Counted from the stretch's first letter, positions 1-6,516 are shown. The stretch: 6,800 bases of DNA from Blastocatellia bacterium (GCA_003488005.1 DNND01000008.1:24484-31283); one strand, 5' to 3'. Notes: generated by a model from the sequence alone, not told the origin. Translations and numbers: made by a program.

Positions 1-28
1 GTGAATCGTGAATCGTAAATCGTGAATA
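1..28. repeat. Heptanucleotide tandem repeat (GTGAATC)
   Basis: There are four consecutive 7-bp units: GTGAATC, GTGAATC, GTAAATC, GTGAATA. The same heptads recur inverted at 204-224 (on the minus strand GTAAATC, GTGAATC, GTGATTG), so tandem heptads form the outer arms of the palindromic element. The array starts at the first base of the window, so its true left end is unknown. Confidence 0.8.
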
Positions 29-224
29 GATAAGAAAATCAGCCGCGGATGAACGCGGACAAAACGGATCTGACAAATCAATAAGGGCGGACGGCCATGT
101 CGCCAGTTCTCTCGCCAGGGTTTTGTTTCTTGTTAAGATCTGTATTGTTATATTTTTTCAGATCCGTTTTTTTCCGCGTTCATCCGCGGCCTAACTCTCT
201 TGACAATCACGATTCACGATTTAC
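1..224. repeat. Large imperfect palindromic intergenic element
   Basis: This is a nested inverted repeat. The inner arms are 42-72 and 159-190, about 31 nt each, beginning GCCGCGGATGAACGCGGA when read inward; they are identical except for one substitution and one indel in an A-run. The outer arms are 15-27 and 212-224, 13 nt, perfect (GTAAATCGTGAAT read inward). Each inner arm is itself built from degenerate CGCGGAT-type units about 10-11 nt apart. The centre (73-158) is AT-richer and contains a small GATCTG/CAGATC hairpin (137-142 with 159-164). No transposase ORF lies inside. The arms resemble widespread uncharacterised intergenic repeats of many bacterial genomes, so a non-autonomous MITE-like or REP-like element is the best reading. 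The element may continue left of the window. The right outer arm overlaps the stop codon of the adjoining VOC gene. Confidence 0.75.
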
Positions 225-700
225 TGCTCTTTAGAAAACGCTTCCATGCGCCGCTGCATGTCGTCCGGCGCGACATCTTCGACGTGCGTCGAGACCAGCC
301 AGACATGACCAAACGGATCTTCGAGCCTTCCAGAACGATCGCCATAAAACTGATCGGCGATGGGAATTAAGACTTTCGCGCCGGCCGTTACCGCTTTTTC
401 AAAGAAAGCATCGACATCCTCAACATACATATGCAGGCGCACCGATGACCCGCCGAGGGTCTTCGGACTGAGGTTGCCATAGTCGGGAGATTCATCCGCG
501 AGCATGACCAGCGCGGCGCCAATCTTAATTTCAGCGTGGCCGAGCGTTCCGTCAGGGTTTGGCAAGCGCATCACTTCAAACGCGCCAAAACCTTTTTTGT
601 AAAACTCAATTGCATCAGCGGCGCCTTTGACTGACAAGTATGGAGTTATTCCTGGGTAATCCGCGGGTATCGGATTCACTTTCTTTTGGGGAGTGCTCAT
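221..700 (-). CDS. VOC family protein (PhnB-like glyoxalase/bleomycin-resistance fold)
   Basis: A 159-residue cytoplasmic protein with no signal peptide. It shows the paired beta-alpha-beta-beta-beta layout of the vicinal oxygen chelate superfamily. The first module runs about residues 17-70 (GITPYLSVKGAADAIEFYKK, then GHAEIKIG with H55). The second runs about 86-138 (RLHMYVEDVDAFF with H90, then YGDRSGRLEDPFGHVW at 119-134 with E127). The GDRSGRLEDPFGH block is characteristic of the PhnB-like branch (COG2764-type), whose members are mostly functionally uncharacterised. H55, H90 and E127 are plausible metal ligands, but I cannot assign a substrate. The start is supported by an AAGGAG Shine-Dalgarno (709-714, complement) 8 nt before the ATG. 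The TAA stop falls inside a heptad of the palindromic repeat, so the C-terminus may be set by that element. It is co-directional with the M1-like gene but separated by 260 bp containing a hairpin-rich repeat, so independent transcription is likely. Confidence 0.9.
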   Translation of the reverse strand: MSTPQKKVNPIPADYPGITPYLSVKGAADAIEFYKKGFGAFEVMRLPNPDGTLGHAEIKIGAALVMLADESPDYGNLSPKTLGGSSVRLHMYVEDVDAFFEKAVTAGAKVLIPIADQFYGDRSGRLEDPFGHVWLVSTHVEDVAPDDMQRRMEAFSKEQ

Positions 701-732
701 CGGTTGTGCTCCTTAAGTGGATGGAAGGAAAG

Positions 733-918
733 TCGACGCGTAGCGTCGGTACGAGTTTAGCCCGGCCTTTCAAGGCCGGGGACCGTCAGGAAGTGTCCGC
801 GTCGCGTTGCGACGCTTGAAACCTCGAACTCTCAATCGTTGCTACGCGACGACAGCATGCGAGACGTAATCCCGGCGTTGAAACGCCGGGCTAAACTCGC
901 ACCGACGCTACGCGTCGA
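733..918. repeat. BIME-like element: two inverted 48-nt REP-like units
   Basis: Two 48-nt units face each other (733-780 and, inverted, 871-918) with 45 of 48 positions identical. Each unit contains two hairpins. The outer is CGACGC-GTA-GCGTCG (734-748; mirrored at 903-917). The inner has a 9-bp stem and a 2-nt loop (761-780, CCCGGCCTT/AAGGCCGGG; 871-890, CCCGGCGTT/AACGCCGGG). Two of the three differences are a paired C-G to G-C swap in the 9-bp stem (767/774 versus the mirrored positions 884/877), which preserves pairing. The 90-bp centre holds another hairpin, GCGTCGC-GTT-GCGACGC (799-815). This is the architecture of bacterial interspersed mosaic elements mobilised by REP-associated (RAYT) transposases; no such transposase is in the window. 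Neither strand shows a U-tract after the hairpins, so a standard intrinsic terminator is not evident, though an effect on mRNA 3' ends is possible. Confidence 0.85.
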
Positions 919-960
919 AGAATGCTTGGTCAGAGCTTCCAAAGATTGTCGTCACCTTAA

Positions 961-3015
961 TTAATCCCCCGGCGACATCAGGCCGGCTGACTGCATAGCC
1001 TTCGGATCAAACGGCGTCGCCAAAAACTTTTTGGCTATGGCCATAGCATTGTCGTAATTGATTCCGGACTGGACGGCCTTGTTGTATTCCGCTACGGCGC
1101 GATTGCGTTCGCCTTTTGCGTCGTAAGCATTGCCCTTCTTGATGTGGGCCCAAACCTCAATCCACGAAGGCTGGATGGTGCCGTTCAGCGATGCCTCAAA
1201 ATTGTCGAGCGCGAGCTGCCAGTTGCGCTGTTCCAGATACAGCAGTCCCAGATTGTAGTAGACCCAGGAATTCGAGCGGTCCAACTTCAGCGCCGCTTCA
1301 AACTGTTGCTGCGCTTCCGCGTATTGGCCTTCCTTCATCAGCTCAATGCCGCGGCGCGCGATAATCGAAATCCGCAAATCGTCGGACATGCGCAGAATCT
1401 TGTAGTTTGGATCGACGACGACTTCAATCGGCTGGCCGTTCGACTCGAAATCAAAATCCTCGCTGCGGCCTTCAATCGTGGTGAGGATTGTTTGACTGTC
1501 GCCCTCCGAACGCAGCATCAACTGCACCGGCATGCGCAGGCTTTCCAGCGTTTGTTTGACGGTGCCGCGCGTGCGGAATTTACCCGCGCGGGTGCGAATG
1601 ATTTGGTAGTCAACGGTGAACTCGGGAACGCCGGTGCCCTCGACCCATTGAGCAAAGAAATAACGCATGTTTTGCGAGGCAAGCTGCGTGGTTAAGTGCT
1701 CAAAGTCGTCGATGGAAGCGTTCTTGCCGCGATATTGTTCGAGAAAATTATGCAAAAGCCGGTCAAACTTTTCCTTGCCCAGGACTTCGCGCAGCATGCG
1801 AAAAACCATTGCGCCTTTGTGAAAAACGATCGACTGATAGGCGGCGGATTGATCGTCCAGGGCGCTGGGCGCGCGTGCAATCGAAGCCGTCTGTTCAAAA
1901 GTCAGCGCCCGTTCCTGCTGCTCGCGTTGGGCAGCTTCGAGCGCACCGCCACTTAAGGTTGATTCACGAAACGCAAACGAACTCCATTCGGCCAGCCCCT
2001 GCGAAATCCAGGCGTCGTCAAACGACTTTAGGCCGACGGTTTGCCCCCACCACTGGTAAGCAACTTCGCGTTGCAGTTTCTCTTCCGGTAACGATCGCGA
2101 CGAGTCGAATAACCTCGAAGCCAGAAACATGATTCCCGGTCCCGAGTAAGAGTCCAGACTTTCATCGTCAATTTGCGCGACTACCAGGCGATTGCCAAAG
2201 AGTGGCGCGCCGTATTGCGTTGAATAAAATTCCAGCACCTGGCCCATCAGCTCTGCATAACTATTGATGCGGCCTTCGCTGCCAGGCTTGGCATAGAACT
2301 GAATCTCGTAGTTGCCGAAACGAAGATTGCGATTGATGTACTGCCCGGCGGCGAAGTTTCCAATCAGCACCGGTTGGCGATGAACAAAACGATACCGGGT
2401 TGCGCCTTCTTTCGGCGATGGTTGGGCCGTCACTGCATCGTCGCTGGTGCCGGCGACCTGTAAGCCAGTCGGCACGATCAAAGTGATATCGGAGGTGGCG
2501 CGATCTGCCGCATAGTCGTGGAAGGGAAACCAACGAGACGCGTAAAGCAAGTAAGAACCTTCCGGCCCGACATAAGCCAGCCGTTTGGTGGCCAGCGGTC
2601 CGCCCTCTGGCGACACCAGCGCGCCGCTCCAGCGAAAGCGTAGTGTCACCGGCTGATTCGCCGGCACGACCTGGCCGAGATCCACCCGCACGCTTGGTCC
2701 AAGTGAACCGGCGCCGACTGAATCCTGAACGTAGGTTAGCCCTTGTCCGTTGCGATCGATGCTTTCCACTTTCAGAGAACCGTTCAGCTCGAAAACAAGA
2801 GAGCGCGTCGCATCCAGCGGAATCAGAGTGATATCGGCTCCCGCCCGCAACATGTGCTGATCGGGAATTAGCTGGGCCTCAACGCGATAGTTCGTAACAT
2901 CAAAACGGTTGACGGCCTGCGCTGCGGTTTGCTGTGCAGCCGTTGCCGGCGCAAAAACAAGAACCGCTGACATGAGTAAAGAGAATTGGAGAAAGATGGG
3001 CCTGAATGTCTTCAT
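961..3015 (-). CDS. Exported M1 aminopeptidase-fold protein with degenerate active site and C-terminal TPRs
   Basis: 684 residues from the chosen ATG. Residues 1-27 form a Sec signal peptide (basic MKTFR, hydrophobic core, ATA/AQQ cleavage region). Residues ~37-235 match the M1 N-terminal beta domain, ~245-465 the thermolysin-like domain, ~466-545 a beta-rich domain, and ~553-655 about three TPRs (for example YAEAQQQFEAALKLD and NRAVAEYNKAVQSG). M1 landmarks are clear: AYQWWG at 319-324, WISQGLAEW at 336-344, KGAMVFRMLREVLG at 400-413. The catalytic signatures are not: the HExxH site reads R316-E-V-A-Y320, the third zinc ligand (exactly X18 later) is Q339, the GAMEN position reads DSYSG (288-292), and the usual catalytic Tyr before xKGA is F398. 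Known M1 enzymes need these residues, so this is probably a non-catalytic homologue, as TAF2 is among eukaryotic M1-fold proteins. An upstream in-frame ATG at 3078 was rejected because it would bury the signal peptide and a TATAAT box. The ribosome-binding site is weak. A binding or scaffold role is inference. Confidence 0.9.
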   Translation of the reverse strand: MKTFRPIFLQFSLLMSAVLVFAPATAAQQTAAQAVNRFDVTNYRVEAQLIPDQHMLRAGADITLIPLDATRSLVFELNGSLKVESIDRNGQGLTYVQDSVGAGSLGPSVRVDLGQVVPANQPVTLRFRWSGALVSPEGGPLATKRLAYVGPEGSYLLYASRWFPFHDYAADRATSDITLIVPTGLQVAGTSDDAVTAQPSPKEGATRYRFVHRQPVLIGNFAAGQYINRNLRFGNYEIQFYAKPGSEGRINSYAELMGQVLEFYSTQYGAPLFGNRLVVAQIDDESLDSYSGPGIMFLASRLFDSSRSLPEEKLQREVAYQWWGQTVGLKSFDDAWISQGLAEWSSFAFRESTLSGGALEAAQREQQERALTFEQTASIARAPSALDDQSAAYQSIVFHKGAMVFRMLREVLGKEKFDRLLHNFLEQYRGKNASIDDFEHLTTQLASQNMRYFFAQWVEGTGVPEFTVDYQIIRTRAGKFRTRGTVKQTLESLRMPVQLMLRSEGDSQTILTTIEGRSEDFDFESNGQPIEVVVDPNYKILRMSDDLRISIIARRGIELMKEGQYAEAQQQFEAALKLDRSNSWVYYNLGLLYLEQRNWQLALDNFEASLNGTIQPSWIEVWAHIKKGNAYDAKGERNRAVAEYNKAVQSGINYDNAMAIAKKFLATPFDPKAMQSAGLMSPGD

Positions 3016-3049
3016 TGTAGTCTCTGCTTTTGTAGTTCGGTGGTTTCGG

Positions 3050-3055
3050 ATTATA
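3050..3055 (-). promoter_or_regulatory. Candidate -10 box (TATAAT) for the M1-like gene
   Basis: A perfect TATAAT on the minus strand lies 34 nt before the ATG at 3015, giving a predicted short 5' leader of about 28 nt. The expected -35 position with a 17-nt spacer reads GTGCCG, which is a poor match to TTGACA. The call therefore rests on the -10 box and its placement. It also argues against a start at 3078. Confidence 0.35.
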
Positions 3056-3178
3056 CAGCCACGCTCTTCTGACGGCACAGCACTCTGGCTCTTGTTGTCG
3101 GGCTACCGTGTGGGTCCGCAGCCCGCCGGGTCCGGAACCAATCAAAGCTTTCTGCGTCGGGATTTTGGATGGTAGGAA

Positions 3179-3233
3179 GTTGCGCGCGGTTGGCTGGCCG
3201 CTCGGACTTGTTCCCGCTCTTTGTGCGCGCAAC
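3179..3233. repeat. Inverted repeat with 9-bp perfect arms upstream of the M16 promoter
   Basis: GTTGCGCGC (3179-3187) pairs perfectly with GCGCGCAAC (3225-3233) around a 37-nt loop. Part of the left arm (AAGTTGC, 3177-3183) can instead pair with GCAACTT at 3258-3264, which runs into the candidate -35 box. TTGGCT (3190-3195) can pair with AGCCAA (3241-3246). It could be a regulator site, a structured transcript from upstream, or chance in GC-rich DNA. Confidence 0.4.
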
Positions 3234-3262
3234 GCACCATAGCCAAGCTCGGCTGGGGCAAC

Positions 3263-3291
3263 TTGACAGCCTTTATTCTGCTGCCTAAAGT
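3263..3291 (+). promoter_or_regulatory. Candidate sigma70-type promoter for the M16 operon
   Basis: A perfect TTGACA (3263-3268) is followed after exactly 17 nt by TAAAGT (3286-3291; four of six matches to TATAAT). Transcription would start near 3298, leaving a leader of about 180 nt before the ATG at 3477. The -35 overlaps one arm of an alternative inverted-repeat pairing (3177-3183/3258-3264). Confidence 0.45.
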
Positions 3292-3476
3292 CGTTGCATT
3301 CCGTTACGGCGCGTGTCTTGATTTTGCGGAACCTGCATCGCCCTGTAAATCCCCTGGTACCTGGCCGGACAAGAGATGGCAGTGTTGCCTGGAACAATGA
3401 TGTTCGGGCTCGGTCAGGAGCGAGTGACGGGACGCCAACTGAAACCGAAAAATGCACACGATGAAGGAGTGGCTTT

Positions 3477-4841
3477 ATGAAACATGCCCTGAAGGTATGG
3501 GTGCTTTTGTTTGTTTGCGCGTTTGCGCAGCAACAAGCTCCGGCGCAAACGAAAAACATAAGAGTTGATTACAAAGAAACTACGCTCAAGAACGGGCTGC
3601 GGGTGATTACAGTTGAAGATCACAGTGCTCCGGTCATCGCCGTCGTAGTCAATTACAATGTTGGTTCACGTGACGAACGGCAGGGTCGTACCGGCTTTGC
3701 GCATCTGTTTGAGCACATGATGTTCAAGGGTTCGGAGAACGTCGGCACCGGCGAGCATTTCGTCCTCGTTTTCAACAATGGTGGAAACATGAACGGCACC
3801 ACCAGCGAGGATCGAACAGTTTATTTCGAAGCACTGCCGGCAAATCAGCTTGACCTGGGATTATTTCTGGAAGCTGACCGCATGCGCAGTCTGGCAATCA
3901 CCAAAGACAACCTGGACAACCAGCGAAACGCGGTCCAGGAAGAGCGGCGGCGGGGCGTTGACAACCAACCTTACGGACAGAGCGACGAAGTGCAGCAGGG
4001 TTTGCTGTACGATAACTTTGCCTACAAGCATACCGTAATCGGGTCGATGGAAGATCTGAACGCAGCCACCGTCGACGACGTGGCCCAGTTTTTCAAAACC
4101 TATTACGCGCCAAACAATGCCGTCCTCACGCTGGTAGGAGACTTTAATACCAAAGACGCCATTAACCGCATCAAGAAAAATTTCGAGCGCATCCCGCGGC
4201 AACCGAATCCACCTGCCGTTGACATGACTGAGCCGGAGCAAACGGCAGAGCGGCGCGCCACCCTCGATGACGTGCTCGCCCGTTCGCCGCGTCTTGATCT
4301 CGCATACAAAGCTGTCCCGGGAAACACCGCGGACTTTTATGCCTTGCAAGTTCTTTCAAACGCGCTTCAGGGCGGGCAGAGTTCGCGTCTCTATCAAAAG
4401 CTGGTGAAAGAAAAGGAAGAGGTCACCGGAGTTTTCGGCTTCGTCGATGAGAAACGTGGACCAGGCGCGTTCTATGTTCAAGCCACAGTAAAGCCGGGCG
4501 TGAAAGTGGCTGATGTCGAAGCCAACATTTATCAGGAGATTGAACGGATAAAGCGGGAACCGATTGCCGACTGGGAGTTGCAAAAAGCTAAAAACACCAC
4601 GCGGCGCGGCTTCGTCAATGGCTTGCAAAGCTCGCTTTCGCGCGCCATCAATCTCAGCCAGTACGCTATTTACTACAACGATCCCAGTTTGATTAATACC
4701 CGGCTGGACAAGGTCAATGCGGTTACGAAAGAAGACGTTCAGCGCGTCGCAAACAAGTACCTGCGCGACACCAACCGCACTGTAGTAATAACGATGCCCA
4801 AGCCAAAAGCTAAGGGCGCTGCACCGGCAGCGGGCCAGTAA
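3477..4841 (+). CDS. M16B zinc metallopeptidase, catalytic subunit
   Basis: 454 residues with a signal peptide (MKHALKVWVLLFVCAFA, cleavage near 17 or after APA at 23), so it is exported. Cys14 lacks a lipobox context. The N-terminal peptidase module (~30-225) carries the inverted zinc motif HLFEH at 76-80 in GFAHLFEHMMFKGS. The third ligand is most likely E156 in NAVQEERRR (E155 is the alternative), 75 residues after the second His and close to the family spacing. FNNGGNMNGTTSEDRTVYFE (100-119) is the conserved strand-loop after the site. The C-terminal M16_C module (~200-385) has SRLYQKL but lacks the R/Y pair: the equivalent positions are V310 and T317. Family length is normal. The start is fixed by GAAGGAG (3463-3469), 7 nt upstream. 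The next gene supplies the missing R/Y pair, so a heterodimeric protease is expected, as shown for the Sphingomonas SPH2681/SPH2682 pair. Substrates are probably peptides or unfolded segments; the specific one is unknown. Confidence 0.95.
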   Translation: MKHALKVWVLLFVCAFAQQQAPAQTKNIRVDYKETTLKNGLRVITVEDHSAPVIAVVVNYNVGSRDERQGRTGFAHLFEHMMFKGSENVGTGEHFVLVFNNGGNMNGTTSEDRTVYFEALPANQLDLGLFLEADRMRSLAITKDNLDNQRNAVQEERRRGVDNQPYGQSDEVQQGLLYDNFAYKHTVIGSMEDLNAATVDDVAQFFKTYYAPNNAVLTLVGDFNTKDAINRIKKNFERIPRQPNPPAVDMTEPEQTAERRATLDDVLARSPRLDLAYKAVPGNTADFYALQVLSNALQGGQSSRLYQKLVKEKEEVTGVFGFVDEKRGPGAFYVQATVKPGVKVADVEANIYQEIERIKREPIADWELQKAKNTTRRGFVNGLQSSLSRAINLSQYAIYYNDPSLINTRLDKVNAVTKEDVQRVANKYLRDTNRTVVITMPKPKAKGAAPAAGQ

Positions 4842-4845
4842 GGAG
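4840..4845 (+). promoter_or_regulatory. Shine-Dalgarno overlapping the upstream stop codon
   Basis: AAGGAG begins within the TAA stop of the first M16 gene (4839-4841) and lies 7 nt before the ATG of the second at 4853. A ribosome terminating on the first gene would sit on this site. This favours translational coupling and roughly equal output of the two subunits. Confidence 0.75.
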
Positions 4846-4852
4846 ATTAGCA

Positions 4853-6361
4853 ATGAAAACAACTAACAAGAATCGTGTGAAACTTTTTTCTGTAGTTCTA
4901 CTAGCCGCGCTCGTCGCGTCGGTTGCAGGTGTGGGCATGGGCCAGGGTCCGACTACTAGTCCGGTAGCGCAGACGACAAAGGGTGCGGTCATCAAAGGCA
5001 AAGCGCCAGTCAACAAGAAACTCTTAAAGGTTAATCTGCCCAAGGCGCAGGAAGCCACGCTGGCAAATGGCTTAAGAGTCATCGTACTCGAAAGTCACAA
5101 AGTGCCGGCCTTTAACATGCAGATGGTGGTGTTGAGCGGCGGCTTGTCGGATAACACTGATTATCATGGACTGGCAAGCTTCACGGCTGGATTGCTGCGG
5201 GACGGAACCAGCAAACGTTCGAGCAAAGATATTGCCGAACAGATTGACGCGCTGGGGGGAACAATCGCGAGCGGCTCCGGTCTATCGTCGTTGACCAGCA
5301 CGGTAACTGCGTCGGGCTTGCTCGAGAACCTGGACCAGACACTCGACATTTTTGCAGACGTCGTGCGCAATCCTACATTTCCGGCCGGCGAGGTAGAGAA
5401 GTACAAATCGCGGACGCTCGCCCAGTTGCAGTTTCAGCGTTCGAGTCCTGCGTTTCTCGCCCAGGAACAGTTCAGCCGCGCAATCTATGGCGAACATCCA
5501 GCAGCGTTTATTACACCGCCGGTGAGTTCAATCAAAAGGTTGTCGTCAAAAGACCTGGCTAACTTTCATTCAACTTATTACCGGCCCAACAATGCGATCC
5601 TGGCCATTGTCGGCGATGTAACGTTGAAAGAAATGTTGCCGAAAATCGAAAAGGCTTTTGGCGATTGGCAAAAGGCGGATGTGCCGGCGACGACAATTCC
5701 GTCGGCGCCCTCGCAAGCTGCCTCGCGAATTTTTCTGATCGATCGCCCGGGCTCGGTGCAAACAGTGCTCCAACTCGGGACCCTGGGAATCGAGCGCACC
5801 AATCCGGATTACTTTTCGCTGTTGCTGGCTGACAGGATTTTCGGTGGTGGTCCGGCGGCGCGTTTGTTCATGAATCTCCGCGAAGACAAAGGCTATACCT
5901 ATGGCGCCTACAGTAACTTTAGTGGCTCCAAATTTCGCGGCACCTGGATCTCGAGCTCAGAAGTAAGGACCGACGTCACCGAAGGTGCGATGAAGGAGTT
6001 CATGTACGAGTTGAAACGTTTGCGCGACGAGAAGGTCAGTGCCGACGAATTGGAAAATGCCAAGCGCGCGATCGTTGGCAACTTTGCGCTGTCGCTCGAG
6101 CAACCGCAAAGTCTGTTACAAAACATAATCACGCAAAAGATTTACGATCTGCCGGCCGATTACTGGGATACATACCCGCAAAAAGTGGCGGCGGTTACGG
6201 TTGACGACGTTCAAAAAGTCGCGCAGCAATACATCGATCTGAACCACATGCAAATCGTGGCCGTCGGCGACGCTGCGAAGACGCGCACGATTCTCGCGAA
6301 GTACGGAACGGTGGAAGTTTTTGATGCGGAGGGAAAACCAGTGGCGCCCGGCGGGAACTAG
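4853..6361 (+). CDS. M16B peptidase-like protein, non-zinc partner subunit
   Basis: 502 residues. The signal peptide spans about 1-30 (basic MKTTNKNRVK, then LFSVVLLAALVASVAG), followed by a low-complexity linker to ~60. The N-terminal M16 module (~62-255) begins EATLANGLRVIVLESHKVPA. At the HxxEH position it reads S109-F-T-A-G113 in GLASFTAGLLRDGT, so both histidines and the glutamate are gone. The C-terminal module (~270-460) has the glycine-rich loop FGGGPAARLFMNLREDKGYTYG, with R343 and Y350 seven residues apart, matching the substrate-binding R/Y pair of M16 enzymes. This is the usual non-catalytic half of a bacterial M16B heterodimer. It complements the upstream subunit, which has zinc ligands but no R/Y pair. 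The 11-bp gap and stop-overlapping ribosome site support co-translation. The C-terminal tail (VFDAEGKPVAPGGN) resembles that of other family members. A probable terminator follows 30 bp after the stop. Confidence 0.95.
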   Translation: MKTTNKNRVKLFSVVLLAALVASVAGVGMGQGPTTSPVAQTTKGAVIKGKAPVNKKLLKVNLPKAQEATLANGLRVIVLESHKVPAFNMQMVVLSGGLSDNTDYHGLASFTAGLLRDGTSKRSSKDIAEQIDALGGTIASGSGLSSLTSTVTASGLLENLDQTLDIFADVVRNPTFPAGEVEKYKSRTLAQLQFQRSSPAFLAQEQFSRAIYGEHPAAFITPPVSSIKRLSSKDLANFHSTYYRPNNAILAIVGDVTLKEMLPKIEKAFGDWQKADVPATTIPSAPSQAASRIFLIDRPGSVQTVLQLGTLGIERTNPDYFSLLLADRIFGGGPAARLFMNLREDKGYTYGAYSNFSGSKFRGTWISSSEVRTDVTEGAMKEFMYELKRLRDEKVSADELENAKRAIVGNFALSLEQPQSLLQNIITQKIYDLPADYWDTYPQKVAAVTVDDVQKVAQQYIDLNHMQIVAVGDAAKTRTILAKYGTVEVFDAEGKPVAPGGN

Positions 6362-6390
6362 AGAAGACTTCGTATCAGCGATTAGCTAAG

Positions 6391-6453
6391 CCGCGGGCAT
6401 GCTTGCCGGAGCCAAATTCAAGGCCACCTGCAAGACTGCTCGCGGTTTTTTTT
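6391..6453 (+). terminator. Probable intrinsic terminator of the M16 operon
   Basis: CCGCGGGCA (6391-6399) pairs with TGCTCGCGG (6437-6445) over 9 bp with one G-U, immediately followed by eight T residues (6446-6453). The stem is extended internally by CTTGC/GCAAG (6402-6406/6430-6434) and weaker pairs, giving one long imperfect hairpin. The total is larger than a typical terminator stem, but the G/C-rich base and U-tract are standard. It lies 30 nt past the second M16 stop codon. Confidence 0.65.
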
Positions 6454-6516
6454 GTTGCTTCGGAAAGAACCTTCTTAAGTACTTCACTCAAGATTGGTGT
6501 TCTCGTGGTTGGGAAG

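Larger units (their letters stand above)
3016..3476. other. Divergent intergenic region between the M1-like gene and the M16 operon
   Basis: 461 bp with no convincing gene. It holds a candidate -10 box for the minus-strand gene (3050-3055), a candidate promoter for the plus-strand operon (3263-3291), a perfect 9-bp inverted repeat (3179-3187/3225-3233), a 6-bp stem CGGGCT/AGCCCG (3099-3104/3120-3125), and the operon's Shine-Dalgarno. The stretch 3292-3460 would be a long 5' leader for the M16 operon. It contains only a weak TTCCG/CGGAA stem and no riboswitch I recognise. Confidence 0.6.

Noticed and set aside
1..28. Heptad tandem repeat as a CRISPR array.
   Set aside because: The units are contiguous 7-mers with no spacers.
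761..780. The 9-bp REP hairpin as an intrinsic terminator.
   Set aside because: No U-tract follows on either strand, and the hairpin is part of a duplicated REP-like unit.
1999..2070. Frameshift or sequencing error explaining the missing HExxH in the M1-like gene.
   Set aside because: Conserved residues flank and interleave the substituted positions in the same frame, the X18 spacing to Q339 is exact, and other catalytic sites (GAMEN, Tyr) are lost independently.
3016..3078. N-terminal extension of the M1-like protein to an ATG at 3078 (21 extra residues).
   Set aside because: It would place the signal peptide internally and put a TATAAT box inside the coding region. The ATG at 3015 gives a standard Sec signal start.
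3099..3125. Possible tRNA or riboswitch in the divergent region.
   Set aside because: Only an isolated 6-bp stem is visible, with no cloverleaf, T-loop consensus or recognisable aptamer core.
3516..3518. Cys14 of the first M16 protein as a lipoprotein lipobox.
   Set aside because: The preceding residues are L-F-V, which do not fit the [LVI][ASTVI][GAS]C lipobox, and good signal peptidase I sites (AFA, APA) follow.
2900..3559. 219-residue minus-strand open frame across the divergent intergenic region.
   Set aside because: It overlaps the starts of two well-supported genes, has a biased Arg/Cys/Ser-rich composition and matches no family I know.
3861..4349. Minus-strand open frame of 162 residues inside the first M16 gene.
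   Set aside because: It is opposite strongly conserved M16 motifs, including the region after HLFEH, and is an antisense shadow.
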